This document shows positions 1 to 8,548 of a stretch of DNA of 64,000 nucleotides, one piece after another. The translations under genes were made by a program, and so were the position numbers. The stretch is taken from positions 162,501-226,500 of the forward strand of contig NC_006270.3 of the NCBI RefSeq assembly GCF_000011645.1, written 5' to 3'. How positions within the stretch are numbered: the stretch's first letter is position 1; each line of letters begins with the position of its first letter. The stretch comes from Bacillus licheniformis DSM 13 = ATCC 14580 (GTDB lineage: Bacteria; Bacillota; Bacilli; Bacillales; Bacillaceae). The notes beneath the pieces were generated by a model that saw only the letters and a program-made list of their open reading frames with translations, was not told where the DNA came from and ran no database searches.

Positions 1-452
<452 letters not shown>

Positions 453-585
453 AAATATTTGTGAATCGTCTGTCCGTTATCTAGTTTTGAGAGAACACCT
501 CTCAGAAAGCCAAAGGCAAGGAAACTCGGCTAAAGGCCCTCACATCCTGTGAGGAACGCCCAGTACCTTCGTCCTGAAGGCATAG

Positions 586-701
<116 letters not shown>

Positions 702-743
702 TGTTATATATCTTTACCCTGCATGAATTGAAGCTTTTCTTAT

Positions 744-818
744 TCCGCAGTAGCTCAGTGGTAGAGCTATCGGCTGTTAACCGATCGGTCGCAGGTTCGA
801 ATCCTGCCTGCGGAGCCA
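744..818 (+). tRNA. tRNA-Asn (GTT)
   Basis: A complete cloverleaf with anticodon GTT in the loop CTGTTAA and an encoded CCA end. The acceptor arms TCCGCAG and CTGCGGA pair. It lies directly after the 5S gene and two bases before tRNA-Thr, so it is transcribed with the rRNA operon. Confidence 0.97.
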
Positions 819-820
819 AT

Positions 821-893
821 GCTTCCATAGCTCAGCAGGTAGAGCACTTCCATGGTAAGGAAGAGGTCAGCGGTTCGAGCCCGCTTGGAAGCT
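821..893 (+). tRNA. tRNA-Thr (GGT)
   Basis: A cloverleaf with anticodon GGT in loop ATGGTAA; acceptor arms GCTTCCA and TGGAAGC pair. CCA is not encoded (TTAA follows), so it must be added by nucleotidyltransferase. It is the last gene of this rrn transcript before the terminator near 1000. Confidence 0.95.
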
Positions 894-985
894 TAAGTGA
901 ATACGTTGATATGACAAGGTTTCTCCTGTTGTGGGGAAAGCTTTTTTTGTTTTTGCGATATTTTGCTTTTAGACTTATTGAATGT

Positions 986-1020
986 ATAAAAGCAGGCTAA
1001 ATGCCTGCTTTTATTTTTAT
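986..1020 (+). terminator. Intrinsic terminator of the rRNA-tRNA operon
   Basis: A perfect stem ATAAAAGCAGGC / GCCTGCTTTTAT with loop TAAAT is followed by a T-rich tail. It sits about 90 nt after tRNA-Thr. The symmetry means it may also stop minus-strand transcription from the broken gene at 1017-1186. Confidence 0.85.
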
Positions 1021-1186
1021 CCCCATAAAACGTTCAGTGTGACTTCAAAGACAAGAAGAGACAACATATAACTTGCGTACTTTAACGTATCAGGTTCATG
1101 CTGTTTTGAGTCTTTAAAAGTCCATATAAATAATGCAGCAACGCCTATAAAATGGTCACGATTTTGCTAAGCGTTAATAATGACAT
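1017..1186 (-). pseudogene. Small membrane protein gene with a one-base deletion
   Basis: Reading the minus strand from an ATG at 1186 gives MSLLTLSKIV and then a stop. Shifting frame by one base just after that gives a clean run (DHFIGVAALFIW to TLNVLWG) ending at a TAA at 1017-1019, a plausible 56-residue protein with two hydrophobic stretches. The two pieces fit together if one base was lost near 1155. There is a GGAAGG Shine-Dalgarno-like sequence upstream. The family is not recognised, so the intact reading is inferred from hydrophobic continuity and the shared stop. Confidence 0.45.
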
Positions 1187-1279
1187 GACGACCTTCCTTT
1201 ATATTGAAAATTCATTTATCATCTATCTTCTACATTTATAATTAAAATCCCTTTTAGCTGTAAAAACTTTCTCTGCTGT

Positions 1280-2449
1280 TCAAAATCCATTTAAAATAGA
1301 GAAGATCCGATTATTCACACTGCCAAAAGACTTAATGTTGTTTTGGATGTTTGAAAATAGAATGACGTATCTGCTCCCTGTCAGACTGAAACTGTTTAAT
1401 ATGTTGTAGCCGGGCATGACACCGTGGCTTGAATAGCTTCCTGGAGACACATAAAAGCCCATGCCGTATGTTGCTTTATTCGGCGTAAACATTTTCATAA
1501 AACTTTCATTGGAAATGATTTTTCTTTCGTAAAGTGCTTTATCAAACAAATACATGTCATAAGCGGTCATATAAATATCACCGGCCCCGTAAAGCTGTGA
1601 TAAATCCGGCATGTCAGGCGTATAAAGCTTTTTTTGCAGGTTTAATTTATATCCTGTCGATGGATTTGACTCTTTAGCAAATGTTTTATAAAAGCCTGCA
1701 TGTTTCATACCGGCAGGTTTAAAAATATGCTTTTTGATGTATTGGTCGACTGGTTCACCGCTTACCATGGAAACAATGTATGCCAGAACCGAGTAATTGG
1801 AGTCTCTATAATCCCATTTCCCTGTTGGGTATTTTACACCCCGTTTTTCGATATCTTTAATTAAATCTTCCGGCGAAATATATCCGCGGCCTTCTTTGTG
1901 ACCCCTAATTCCGGATGTGTGCGTCAAGAAATGATAAAGGGTGATCTTTGAGCCGTTTGGAAAATTGGGAAGATACTTAGAAACAGGGTCATTTACAGAT
2001 AGCAATCCTTTTTCCTCCAGCTGTAAAATTGCCGTTGCAATAATCGCTTTTTGTGATGACCCCACATAAAAGACGGTATCTGGTGTATTGGGAACCATTT
2101 CCTCGCGGTTTGCATATAAATACCCTTTGCTTGTCACCACTTTTCCATCTTCTACGATCAATGCTGTGCCGCTGAATCCAATGCTTTTCAAATATTGATC
2201 CAATTGAGCATTATCATTTTTTGTGACGATTTTGCTCTTTTTTGTTTCATTTTGTGTTGGCTTTTTCTTTGCTTCAGGCTGTGCCTTTTTTTCAGTTGCT
2301 TGCAATTGGTTTTCCTGGTGATCTCGCATACCGCTTGGAAGTGCAAGATAAATTAATCCACAAACAACCAAAAAGGAAAATATGATAAGCCTTCTTTTTG
2401 TTTTCTGCTTTTTTCTTTTCTTTATTCGCGTTCTGTATGTTCTTGCCAT
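1280..2449 (-). CDS. PbpX-like membrane-anchored serine beta-lactamase/PBP family protein
   Basis: The 389-residue product has a very basic N-terminus, one membrane anchor at about residues 21-38 and a class C beta-lactamase/AmpH-type domain outside the cell. The SxxK active-site motif is SSQK (S131, K134), followed by the typical LxHxLTHTSG stretch near 172-180; the second motif is D216-S217-N218 rather than the usual Tyr-Ser-Asn. B. subtilis PbpX is about the same length with the same layout. It probably acts on cell-wall peptides. An extracytoplasmic-sigma promoter lies upstream (2487-2512), in agreement with known sigma-X/W/M control of pbpX. Orthology to pbpX is likely but not proven. 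Confidence 0.8.
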   Translation of the reverse strand: MARTYRTRIKKRKKQKTKRRLIIFSFLVVCGLIYLALPSGMRDHQENQLQATEKKAQPEAKKKPTQNETKKSKIVTKNDNAQLDQYLKSIGFSGTALIVEDGKVVTSKGYLYANREEMVPNTPDTVFYVGSSQKAIIATAILQLEEKGLLSVNDPVSKYLPNFPNGSKITLYHFLTHTSGIRGHKEGRGYISPEDLIKDIEKRGVKYPTGKWDYRDSNYSVLAYIVSMVSGEPVDQYIKKHIFKPAGMKHAGFYKTFAKESNPSTGYKLNLQKKLYTPDMPDLSQLYGAGDIYMTAYDMYLFDKALYERKIISNESFMKMFTPNKATYGMGFYVSPGSYSSHGVMPGYNILNSFSLTGSRYVILFSNIQNNIKSFGSVNNRIFSILNGF

Positions 2450-2486
2450 GTCGGGTACTCCTTCTTTTATATGTGACGTATTTACT

Positions 2487-2512
2487 GACGCAATAACCCC
2501 TTAAAAAGTTTC
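2487..2512 (-). promoter_or_regulatory. ECF sigma promoter (sigma X/M/W type) for the PbpX-like gene
   Basis: On the minus strand GAAAC is followed after 17 nt by CGTC, which fits the B. subtilis ECF consensus (TGAAAC/TGTAAC, N16-17, CGT/AC). It lies about 40 nt before the start codon at 2449. Which ECF sigma factor uses it cannot be told from sequence. Confidence 0.6.
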
Positions 2513-2583
2513 TTCAAAATGCTAATATTTTCATACATGAACTCGAATAATGCCAAAATTTACATTTTGTTTACACTTGATCA

Positions 2584-2597
2584 AGAACAAATGTTCG
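2584..2597 (+). promoter_or_regulatory. LexA (DinR) box within the promoter of the gene at 2624
   Basis: AGAACAAATGTTCG differs by one base from the B. subtilis LexA consensus form CGAAC-N4-GTTCG. A -10-like TATAAA follows at 2598-2603 and a weak -35 (CTTGAT, 2576-2581) precedes it, so LexA bound here would block RNA polymerase. The gene starts 27 nt further on. Confidence 0.6.
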
Positions 2598-2623
2598 TAT
2601 AAAATAGAATGTGAGGTGAGACG

Positions 2624-2845
2624 ATGAATAAGCTGTTGTATCGTTCCATGGAAGACGGCATTCCGGTAGAAATCATATACATGAAAAAAAGCGGTTTTTC
2701 TAAGCGGGCGATTCTTGTGAAAGAAATAAAAAACGGTTATGTGAAAGCATTTTGCTTCCAAAAACAACAGATCAGAATGTTTAAAATAGAGTCCATTTTG
2801 TCCGTGTTCCCATATAAAAAAAGAAATTCAGCCCATTATGCTTAA
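2624..2845 (+). CDS. Small WYL-like protein, candidate SOS gene
   Basis: A 73-residue protein with alternating hydrophobic/polar strands (VEIIYMKKSG, KNGYVKAFCFQKQQIRMFKIESI) that resembles a single WYL-type ligand or nucleic-acid binding domain without any helix-turn-helix. GGTGAG stands 6 nt before the ATG. It is a single gene with its own promoter carrying a LexA-type box, so it is probably induced by DNA damage. WYL proteins are often regulators of DNA-damage or defence responses; the exact function here is unknown. Confidence 0.6.
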   Translation: MNKLLYRSMEDGIPVEIIYMKKSGFSKRAILVKEIKNGYVKAFCFQKQQIRMFKIESILSVFPYKKRNSAHYA

Positions 2846-2956
2846 AAGCTTCACCATCATCCTGCCTTCTTTCTGTATTCCCTTCCTGTTTTGATATTCC
2901 ATCTTTTGTTATAATGAATGTAAATTCGATTTAAAGAGAGCGGGCGTTTTACATCT

Positions 2957-3934
2957 ATGCTTCAGACAATCAATAAAACACTTGGTAAGATTATGCCTTT
3001 GCTGACGCCTTTAAGCGTTGTCAGCGGAGTACTGCTTGCAGATTATTTAAATGGGCTGGCGAGTCTTGTGCCGTGGATTTTTGCGTTTATGACGTTTGCC
3101 GGCAGCCTGGGAGCAAATTTTCAGTCGCTGAAAACAGCGGTGGCTCATCCCTTGCCGATGTTTCTCGCTTTATTTGTTTTGCACATATTTATGCCTGTTT
3201 TGGCATGGAGCACGGGGCATCTTGTGTTTAGCGGGGATTCATTGACGATTACAGGGCTTACCCTTGGTGTTGTCATTCCGACGGGTATTACGAGCATGAT
3301 TTGGGCTGCAATGTATAAAGGTAACATCGGTTTAACCCTGTCAATTATTTTAGTGGACACGATTCTTTCGCCTTTTATTGTTCCATTCAGTCTTTCCATC
3401 TTGGCCGGGGCGCATGTTGAAATGGATGTCATCGGCATGATGAAGGGGTTAGTTGGAATGATTGTGATTCCTTCTTTATTGGGAATGCTCGTCAATCAAT
3501 TTTCAACGCCGGAGCGGACAGTGCGATTAAGCGCAAATTGTGCTCCGTTTTCGAAAGTCGGGTTAGCCGCCGTAGTGGCGATTAACAGCTCGGTGGTCGC
3601 TCCTTACCTTAAAAACGTCGATTTAAAGTTTTTAACGATAGCCGTTACGGTCTTTTTGGTGGCATTTACAGGCTACCTGACAGCTTGGCTGATAGGACGG
3701 CTGATGAAGCGGCCCCAGGAGGAAATCGTGGCTTTAATTTTTACTGGAGGAATGCGGAATATTAGCGCGGGCGCTGTGTTGGCCACTAGCTTTTTTCCGC
3801 CTCAAGTGGCGGTGCCCGTTGTCATTGGCATGCTGTTCCAACAGATTCTGGCCGCGCTGTTTGGGCATTTGCTTGCAAGAAGCGAGCTGAAAAAAGCGCA
3901 TCATTTGGACAAAAAGACGAGTCTGCCCTCATAG
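2957..3934 (+). CDS. Bile acid:sodium symporter (BASS) family transporter
   Basis: A 325-residue membrane protein with about ten hydrophobic segments and the BASS-type layout, including a glycine-rich VVIPTGITSMIWA crossing region near residues 110-123 and FTGGMRNISAGAVL near 270. Members export or import organic anions such as bile acids, pyruvate or pantoate/pantothenate (PanS). An extended -10 TGTTATAAT at 2908-2915 precedes it. A stem-loop (GAGTCTGCC / GGCAGACTC) straddles the stop codon and may limit read-through into the next gene. The substrate is not known. Confidence 0.8.
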   Translation: MLQTINKTLGKIMPLLTPLSVVSGVLLADYLNGLASLVPWIFAFMTFAGSLGANFQSLKTAVAHPLPMFLALFVLHIFMPVLAWSTGHLVFSGDSLTITGLTLGVVIPTGITSMIWAAMYKGNIGLTLSIILVDTILSPFIVPFSLSILAGAHVEMDVIGMMKGLVGMIVIPSLLGMLVNQFSTPERTVRLSANCAPFSKVGLAAVVAINSSVVAPYLKNVDLKFLTIAVTVFLVAFTGYLTAWLIGRLMKRPQEEIVALIFTGGMRNISAGAVLATSFFPPQVAVPVVIGMLFQQILAALFGHLLARSELKKAHHLDKKTSLPS

Positions 3935-3968
3935 TTGGCAGACTCAGATCTTGCGGGAGTTAAATATA

Positions 3969-4382
3969 ATGAAAACCAATAGAGTAAGTGTAATGATCTG
4001 GACTTTAATCTCCGCTTTTCTGTTTTGTTCTATGATAGTCGCAGCTTCACTTTCTCCGCTCGCTCATTCAGGCCCTCATGCTAATGAGTTTGGCACTTTG
4101 GGGATGTGGGCGGCAATCGGAACCGTTTTGCTCTTTTATATGCTGCCCCTCGCTGTTTATATGGCCGGGTTTGATGCAATGAAGTTTGTAATGGCTGTTC
4201 TTTGCGGAATTGGGTTAATCATCACGCTGACTATGAGTCCAGTGTTTGTGTTGATTGGCGCTATTGGCGGAAATGCTTCTGCATTACTGGGTGTCGCAGG
4301 TCTTTGCGTTCTGTTAGCGATTGTGAATGTGATTTGGCTAGTGGTTGCTTTTCGCCGGACGTCAGCAAGTGCCTCTTTCTGA
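3969..4382 (+). CDS. Four-helix membrane protein, DUF5391-like
   Basis: About 137 residues with four predicted membrane helices. I chose the ATG at 3969 because GGGAG lies 9 nt upstream; a TTG at 3951 would extend it by six residues without a better ribosome site. It follows the BASS transporter by 34 nt and may be co-transcribed. The family likeness to DUF5391 is from memory and the role is unknown. Confidence 0.65.
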   Translation: MKTNRVSVMIWTLISAFLFCSMIVAASLSPLAHSGPHANEFGTLGMWAAIGTVLLFYMLPLAVYMAGFDAMKFVMAVLCGIGLIITLTMSPVFVLIGAIGGNASALLGVAGLCVLLAIVNVIWLVVAFRRTSASASF

Positions 4383-4397
4383 TATTCAAAGTTGTGT

Positions 4398-5267
4398 TCA
4401 AATTTGCCAACTTCCTTTAGCGATCAGGTGGACGTTTCCCCCGACGTGAATTTCTGTGCTGTTTTCCGTTATTTGGGCTTCAAGATGAAGCAGGGAAGGG
4501 CGGTTTATTTCAAATCCTTGTTCAGCCCTTATGCTGAGGTAGTGTTGATTAAAATAGCCGTGATGCAGTAAATACCCTGCGAGACCCCCGATTGCGCTTC
4601 CTGTTGCCGGATCTTCAGGAACGCTGAAACAGTCGCAAAATACTCGTGCATTGATGTGGTTTTGTTCATGATATGTTTCGGTAGTAAAAACGAGCAGACT
4701 TGCTTCTGTTTCTTTCATGAAAGCTTCAAACCGATCCTTGTTGATTTTGCATTTTTTAACTGCATTTAACGAGTTTAACGGTACGATAACCGCTGGAAGC
4801 CCTGTAGAAACCTCCTGTATCGGGAAATTCGAATCCATATCAGATGTGTCGATTCCAATTACCCCCGCCATCATTTCTTTATCAAAGGTTCGGTTAAACA
4901 CGGGCGGATTTTGCTTCATCCAAATGATTTGATCAGCACCTTTTTCAAACGTCACCGGTATTGCGCCTGCTGTTACATTTAAAATGACATTAGAAGATGG
5001 TTCAGTTTCGATTTCATTCTTAATGATAAACGCTGTGCCCAGCGTTGGATGTCCTGCAAACGGAATTTCTTTTTCCGGGGTGAAGATTCGGACATCGTAC
5101 CCGCCGTTTCCCTGTTTTCCCAATATAAAAGTAGTCTCGGAAAAATTGATTTCCCTGGCTATTTTTTGCATTTCATCACTTGATAGGTTCTTTTCTGCTT
5201 TAAAAACAGCGAGCTGGTTTCCTGTATATTTTGTTTCTGCAAACACATCCACAAGATAAAAATCCAT
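4398..5267 (-). CDS. PhzF family isomerase/epimerase-like protein
   Basis: A 289-residue protein with the two-lobed PhzF fold signatures: VDVFAETKYTGNQLAVF at the N-terminus, SETTFI with the catalytic-type Glu at about residue 44, FAGHPTLGTAFI, and the second-lobe DPATGSAIGGLAGYL. PhzF enzymes isomerise small acids through a Glu proton shuttle; bacillus paralogues have unknown substrates. The start at 5267 is preceded by AGGGGAGATACTTCAG, better than the upstream ATG at 5303. It converges with the plus-strand gene at 3969. Confidence 0.85.
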   Translation of the reverse strand: MDFYLVDVFAETKYTGNQLAVFKAEKNLSSDEMQKIAREINFSETTFILGKQGNGGYDVRIFTPEKEIPFAGHPTLGTAFIIKNEIETEPSSNVILNVTAGAIPVTFEKGADQIIWMKQNPPVFNRTFDKEMMAGVIGIDTSDMDSNFPIQEVSTGLPAVIVPLNSLNAVKKCKINKDRFEAFMKETEASLLVFTTETYHEQNHINARVFCDCFSVPEDPATGSAIGGLAGYLLHHGYFNQHYLSIRAEQGFEINRPSLLHLEAQITENSTEIHVGGNVHLIAKGSWQI

Positions 5268-5340
5268 CTGAAGTATCTCCCCTCTAATAAGACGCAGTTT
5301 CACATATCTTACATGAGATGGGAATGATTGAACAGTCTAA

Positions 5341-5372
5341 TCAAAAATAAAGAAGAGCGGCTCCCGCTCTTC
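5341..5372 (-). terminator. Terminator of the MurNAc recycling operon
   Basis: On the minus strand, right after the namZ stop codon, GAAGAGCGG / CCGCTCTTC form a perfect 9-bp stem with a 3-nt loop, followed by TTTATTTTTGA. Confidence 0.85.
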
Positions 5373-6605
5373 CTAATAAAGCAAATACTTCTTTCTGATA
5401 TTCATAAACCGTTTTTGCTCTGCTTCGTATTTTTTGGCGATTTCATCAATTGAAGCGCCTTGCTCAATCATTGTTTTGACCCATCCGTTCCCGATCAGAC
5501 GGTTGAAATTGCCTGAAGGGAGGAACTCAAAGTCGTCCGGGTAGAGGTCATGGACGGTTTTGATGATCGCAATACCGGTATTTACAGGCTTAAAAGCGGA
5601 CCTGTTGGTCACGTAAAGCTCCACCCCGTGGCACAGTTTATTCTGATGCTTTGAAAATGTCGGATTGAAGGAGGCGGCTCTGAATCTGACGCCAGGCAGC
5701 TTCAGACCGTTTAATTTTTCGGCGAGCTCCGTACTTTTCATGTAAGGCGCACCAATCAATTCAAATGGCTTTGTCGTGCCCCTTCCCTCTGACATGTTGG
5801 TTCCTTCAATTAAACCTGTGCCCGGGTAGACGATGCTCGTATCCGGCGTCGGCATGTTCGGGGAAGGCAGGACGAAAGGAAGACCGGTGTCTTCAAAGAA
5901 CATCTGCCGCTTCCAGCCTTTCATTTTTATGACGGTTAGGTCGGCTCCGATGTTAAATTCATCATTAAACAGCTTTGCCAATTCTCCTGCCGTCATTCCG
6001 TGACTTAGAGGGACGGGATACATTCCGACAAATGAAGAATAATCCGGATCTAGGACAGGCCCTTCAACTTTTAAGCCGTTTTGCGGGTTTGGGCGGTCAA
6101 GGACGATGAATGGAATATCATTTTCTTTTGCCGCTTCCATCGCATATGCCATAGTGTAAATGTAAGTGTAAAACCGTGTTCCGACATCTTGGATATCAAA
6201 TAGCAGGACGTCAACGTTTTTCAACATCTCCGGTGTCGGCTTTCTCGTATCTCCGTAGAGGCTGTAGACGGGGAGACCGGTTTTTTCATCAATATAAGAG
6301 TCAACCTTGTCACCGGCTTGAGCGTCTCCTCTTACACCGTGCTCTGGACCATAGAGAGCGGTCAGCTCAATACCGGGGGCTTGGTGAAGCAAATCGATGC
6401 TGCTTGTTAATGTCGAATTGACACCGGTTGGATTTGTAATGAGACCGACCCTTTTTCCTTTTAATATGCTTTTTTTGTTCATGAGCACTTCAATACCCGG
6501 TGAGACCTTTGCTTTTTTTTCTTTGTCCGGAAAGGCAGCTGCTGCGGTTAGTGTACTGAAGACAAACATTCCAGCAAGCAGCCAGATTGCTTTTTTTCCC
6601 ATCAT
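5373..6605 (-). CDS. namZ: Exo-beta-N-acetylmuramidase NamZ (YbbC, DUF1343)
   Basis: A 410-residue secreted protein with an N-terminal signal peptide (KKAIWLLAGMFVFSTLTAAAAF) and the DUF1343 core (GLITNPTGV, YGPEHGVRG, SEGRGTTKPFE, PSPNMPTPD). NamZ removes terminal MurNAc from peptidoglycan fragments. It overlaps nagZ by 4 nt, consistent with translational coupling, and is the last gene of the recycling operon, where NagZ, AmiE and NamZ digest turnover products outside the cell before MurP imports MurNAc. Confidence 0.93.
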   Translation of the reverse strand: MMGKKAIWLLAGMFVFSTLTAAAAFPDKEKKAKVSPGIEVLMNKKSILKGKRVGLITNPTGVNSTLTSSIDLLHQAPGIELTALYGPEHGVRGDAQAGDKVDSYIDEKTGLPVYSLYGDTRKPTPEMLKNVDVLLFDIQDVGTRFYTYIYTMAYAMEAAKENDIPFIVLDRPNPQNGLKVEGPVLDPDYSSFVGMYPVPLSHGMTAGELAKLFNDEFNIGADLTVIKMKGWKRQMFFEDTGLPFVLPSPNMPTPDTSIVYPGTGLIEGTNMSEGRGTTKPFELIGAPYMKSTELAEKLNGLKLPGVRFRAASFNPTFSKHQNKLCHGVELYVTNRSAFKPVNTGIAIIKTVHDLYPDDFEFLPSGNFNRLIGNGWVKTMIEQGASIDEIAKKYEAEQKRFMNIRKKYLLY

Positions 6606-8533
6606 GACCCTCCTTTGTGAAGCGGCTTGCCGTTTTTAATATTCAATCCGTAGCCATACGGGTAAAGGGTTTCCCCGGGGCGCGTGACTGAAGGAATGTC
6701 TACGGGCAATGTTCCTTTAGGCTTTGCCTTTCCGAAAATGGCTTCCACTCCGGCCGGGATATTCGGCTGCCTGAAGCGTCCGTTTGCATAGCCTTTAAAG
6801 CCGTATACCGCAATCACGGCTTCGGCTTCTTCAAAATTTGCCGTGTCATAAGGGTTTCTCAGGCTCATTAAGACGAATTTTTTTCCGTTGGCCTGCGCGT
6901 ATTTCATGGCGGCGCGCGGAAAAGCGGTTGCCCACTTGCTTGAGTCTTGAATGCTGTCATCAATGACACCGTCGTTCACAACCGGATCGTTTTTGATGAC
7001 GTATGATCCTGTGATGACATAATCGGCTTCGTCAATTTTCTTTTGAATCTCTTCCTCAAACGTTTTTTCTGCAAAGCGGTATTCGACTACCTTGATGTTT
7101 TTCCTTATTTTGCTGATGGTCTTTGCGATTGCTGCTGTTTGCTCTTCATATGGAGCGAGAATGAGGACGGTGTCCCCTTTTTTCGGTTTAAACGGCAGGG
7201 TGCTTTTGTCGTTTTTAAGGATAGTGGCGCTATCCCTTGCCATTTTCTTTTCGTATTTCATGTGTTTGCTGCTGCCGACCGTTTTCAAGGCGTATTTGAT
7301 TTTTTTCTGAAGCGGTTCGGAGCCGGTGTGATCTATGATGCCTCGGTCTATTTTTAATTGAAGGATTCGCTCCACCGACTGATCGATTTGTTCCATGGGG
7401 ATATCCCCATTTTTAACGGCTGTCAGAAGAGCTTCGAATACACGCGCCAGATTTTTTTCGGTCTCAAGCGATGTGACTTGCGCGGGCATGAGTGCGATGT
7501 CGACTCCTGCTTTAACAGCCATGACGACGGCTTCCTCCTGTCCGAAATTATCAGAAATGGCTTTCATATTTAAAGCGTCTGTTACAACAACGCCCTTAAA
7601 GCTGAGATCTTTGCGGAGAAGGTCTGTCATGACTTTTTTGGAAAGCGTAGCAGGCACCATGATGTCCTCGCCGTCTTTTTTGCTTTTATAGGTAGTATCG
7701 TCAAAGGCGGGGAACTGGACATGCGCTGTCATGATCATGTCAATACCTGCATCGATCGCCTTTTGAAATGGCGCAAGTTCAACACTTCTCAGCCTTTTTT
7801 CATTATGCGGAACAAGCGGCAATCCGTAATGACTGTCAACCGCTGTATCGCCGTGTCCGGGAAAGTGCTTTGCTGTGGCGATCATTTGCTCGTCCTGAAG
7901 GCCCTTCATCATCTGGATGCCGAGCTTTGAAGTCAGCTCAGGCTTGGAACTGAAAGAACGGACGCCGATGACAGGGTTGTCGGGATTGTTGTTGACATCA
8001 AGTACAGGACTGAAATTCACGTTAATGCCCAGTGATGATAATTCTTTTCCGATGATTTTTCCTGATCTGAAGGCGTTTTTGCTGCTTCTCGATGCTCCGA
8101 CTGCCATATTGCCGGCCAGGTTTGTGCCTGATTCGAGTCTCGTGACAATCCCGCCTTCCTGATCGATCGTGATAAAGAGCGGAATGTCAGGGCTCGCTTG
8201 TTGCAGGCCGTCCGTTAACCGTACAGTCTGCTCTGTGCCTGTGACGTTTTCAGCAAAAAGAATGACGCCCCCGAGCCGGTATTTTTCAATGATTCCAGCA
8301 ACTTCGTCATTCATTTCTGTTAATCCTTTGGCGCTCGATTCCCCTTTTTTCTTCCAGTTTCTAAAGTCAGGCATCAGCATTTGCCCGATTTTCTCTTCAA
8401 GCGACATGCTGCTGACCATTTGTTTGATGTTTTGTTCCGGACGCTGTTTTGCTTCTGCTTCGCGAGCGGCCGGCTGCAAAGCGAGAGACGATAACAGCAA
8501 TGCAATCAACGCGCATTGAAGAAATCTTTTCAT
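6602..8533 (-). CDS. nagZ: Beta-N-acetylglucosaminidase NagZ (GH3)
   Basis: A 643-residue protein with a signal peptide and a glycoside hydrolase family 3 domain. The diagnostic KHFPGHGDT starts at K222, with the Asp-His pair D233/H235 that acts as general acid/base in this family, and the nucleophile in VVVTDALNM at D319. A C-terminal domain follows, as in the B. subtilis enzyme (642 residues). It releases GlcNAc from muropeptides outside the cell. It sits between amiE (16-nt gap) and namZ (4-nt overlap). Confidence 0.95.
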   Translation of the reverse strand: MKRFLQCALIALLLSSLALQPAAREAEAKQRPEQNIKQMVSSMSLEEKIGQMLMPDFRNWKKKGESSAKGLTEMNDEVAGIIEKYRLGGVILFAENVTGTEQTVRLTDGLQQASPDIPLFITIDQEGGIVTRLESGTNLAGNMAVGASRSSKNAFRSGKIIGKELSSLGINVNFSPVLDVNNNPDNPVIGVRSFSSKPELTSKLGIQMMKGLQDEQMIATAKHFPGHGDTAVDSHYGLPLVPHNEKRLRSVELAPFQKAIDAGIDMIMTAHVQFPAFDDTTYKSKKDGEDIMVPATLSKKVMTDLLRKDLSFKGVVVTDALNMKAISDNFGQEEAVVMAVKAGVDIALMPAQVTSLETEKNLARVFEALLTAVKNGDIPMEQIDQSVERILQLKIDRGIIDHTGSEPLQKKIKYALKTVGSSKHMKYEKKMARDSATILKNDKSTLPFKPKKGDTVLILAPYEEQTAAIAKTISKIRKNIKVVEYRFAEKTFEEEIQKKIDEADYVITGSYVIKNDPVVNDGVIDDSIQDSSKWATAFPRAAMKYAQANGKKFVLMSLRNPYDTANFEEAEAVIAVYGFKGYANGRFRQPNIPAGVEAIFGKAKPKGTLPVDIPSVTRPGETLYPYGYGLNIKNGKPLHKGGS

Positions 8534-8548
8534 ATAAAGGGTCGCCTC

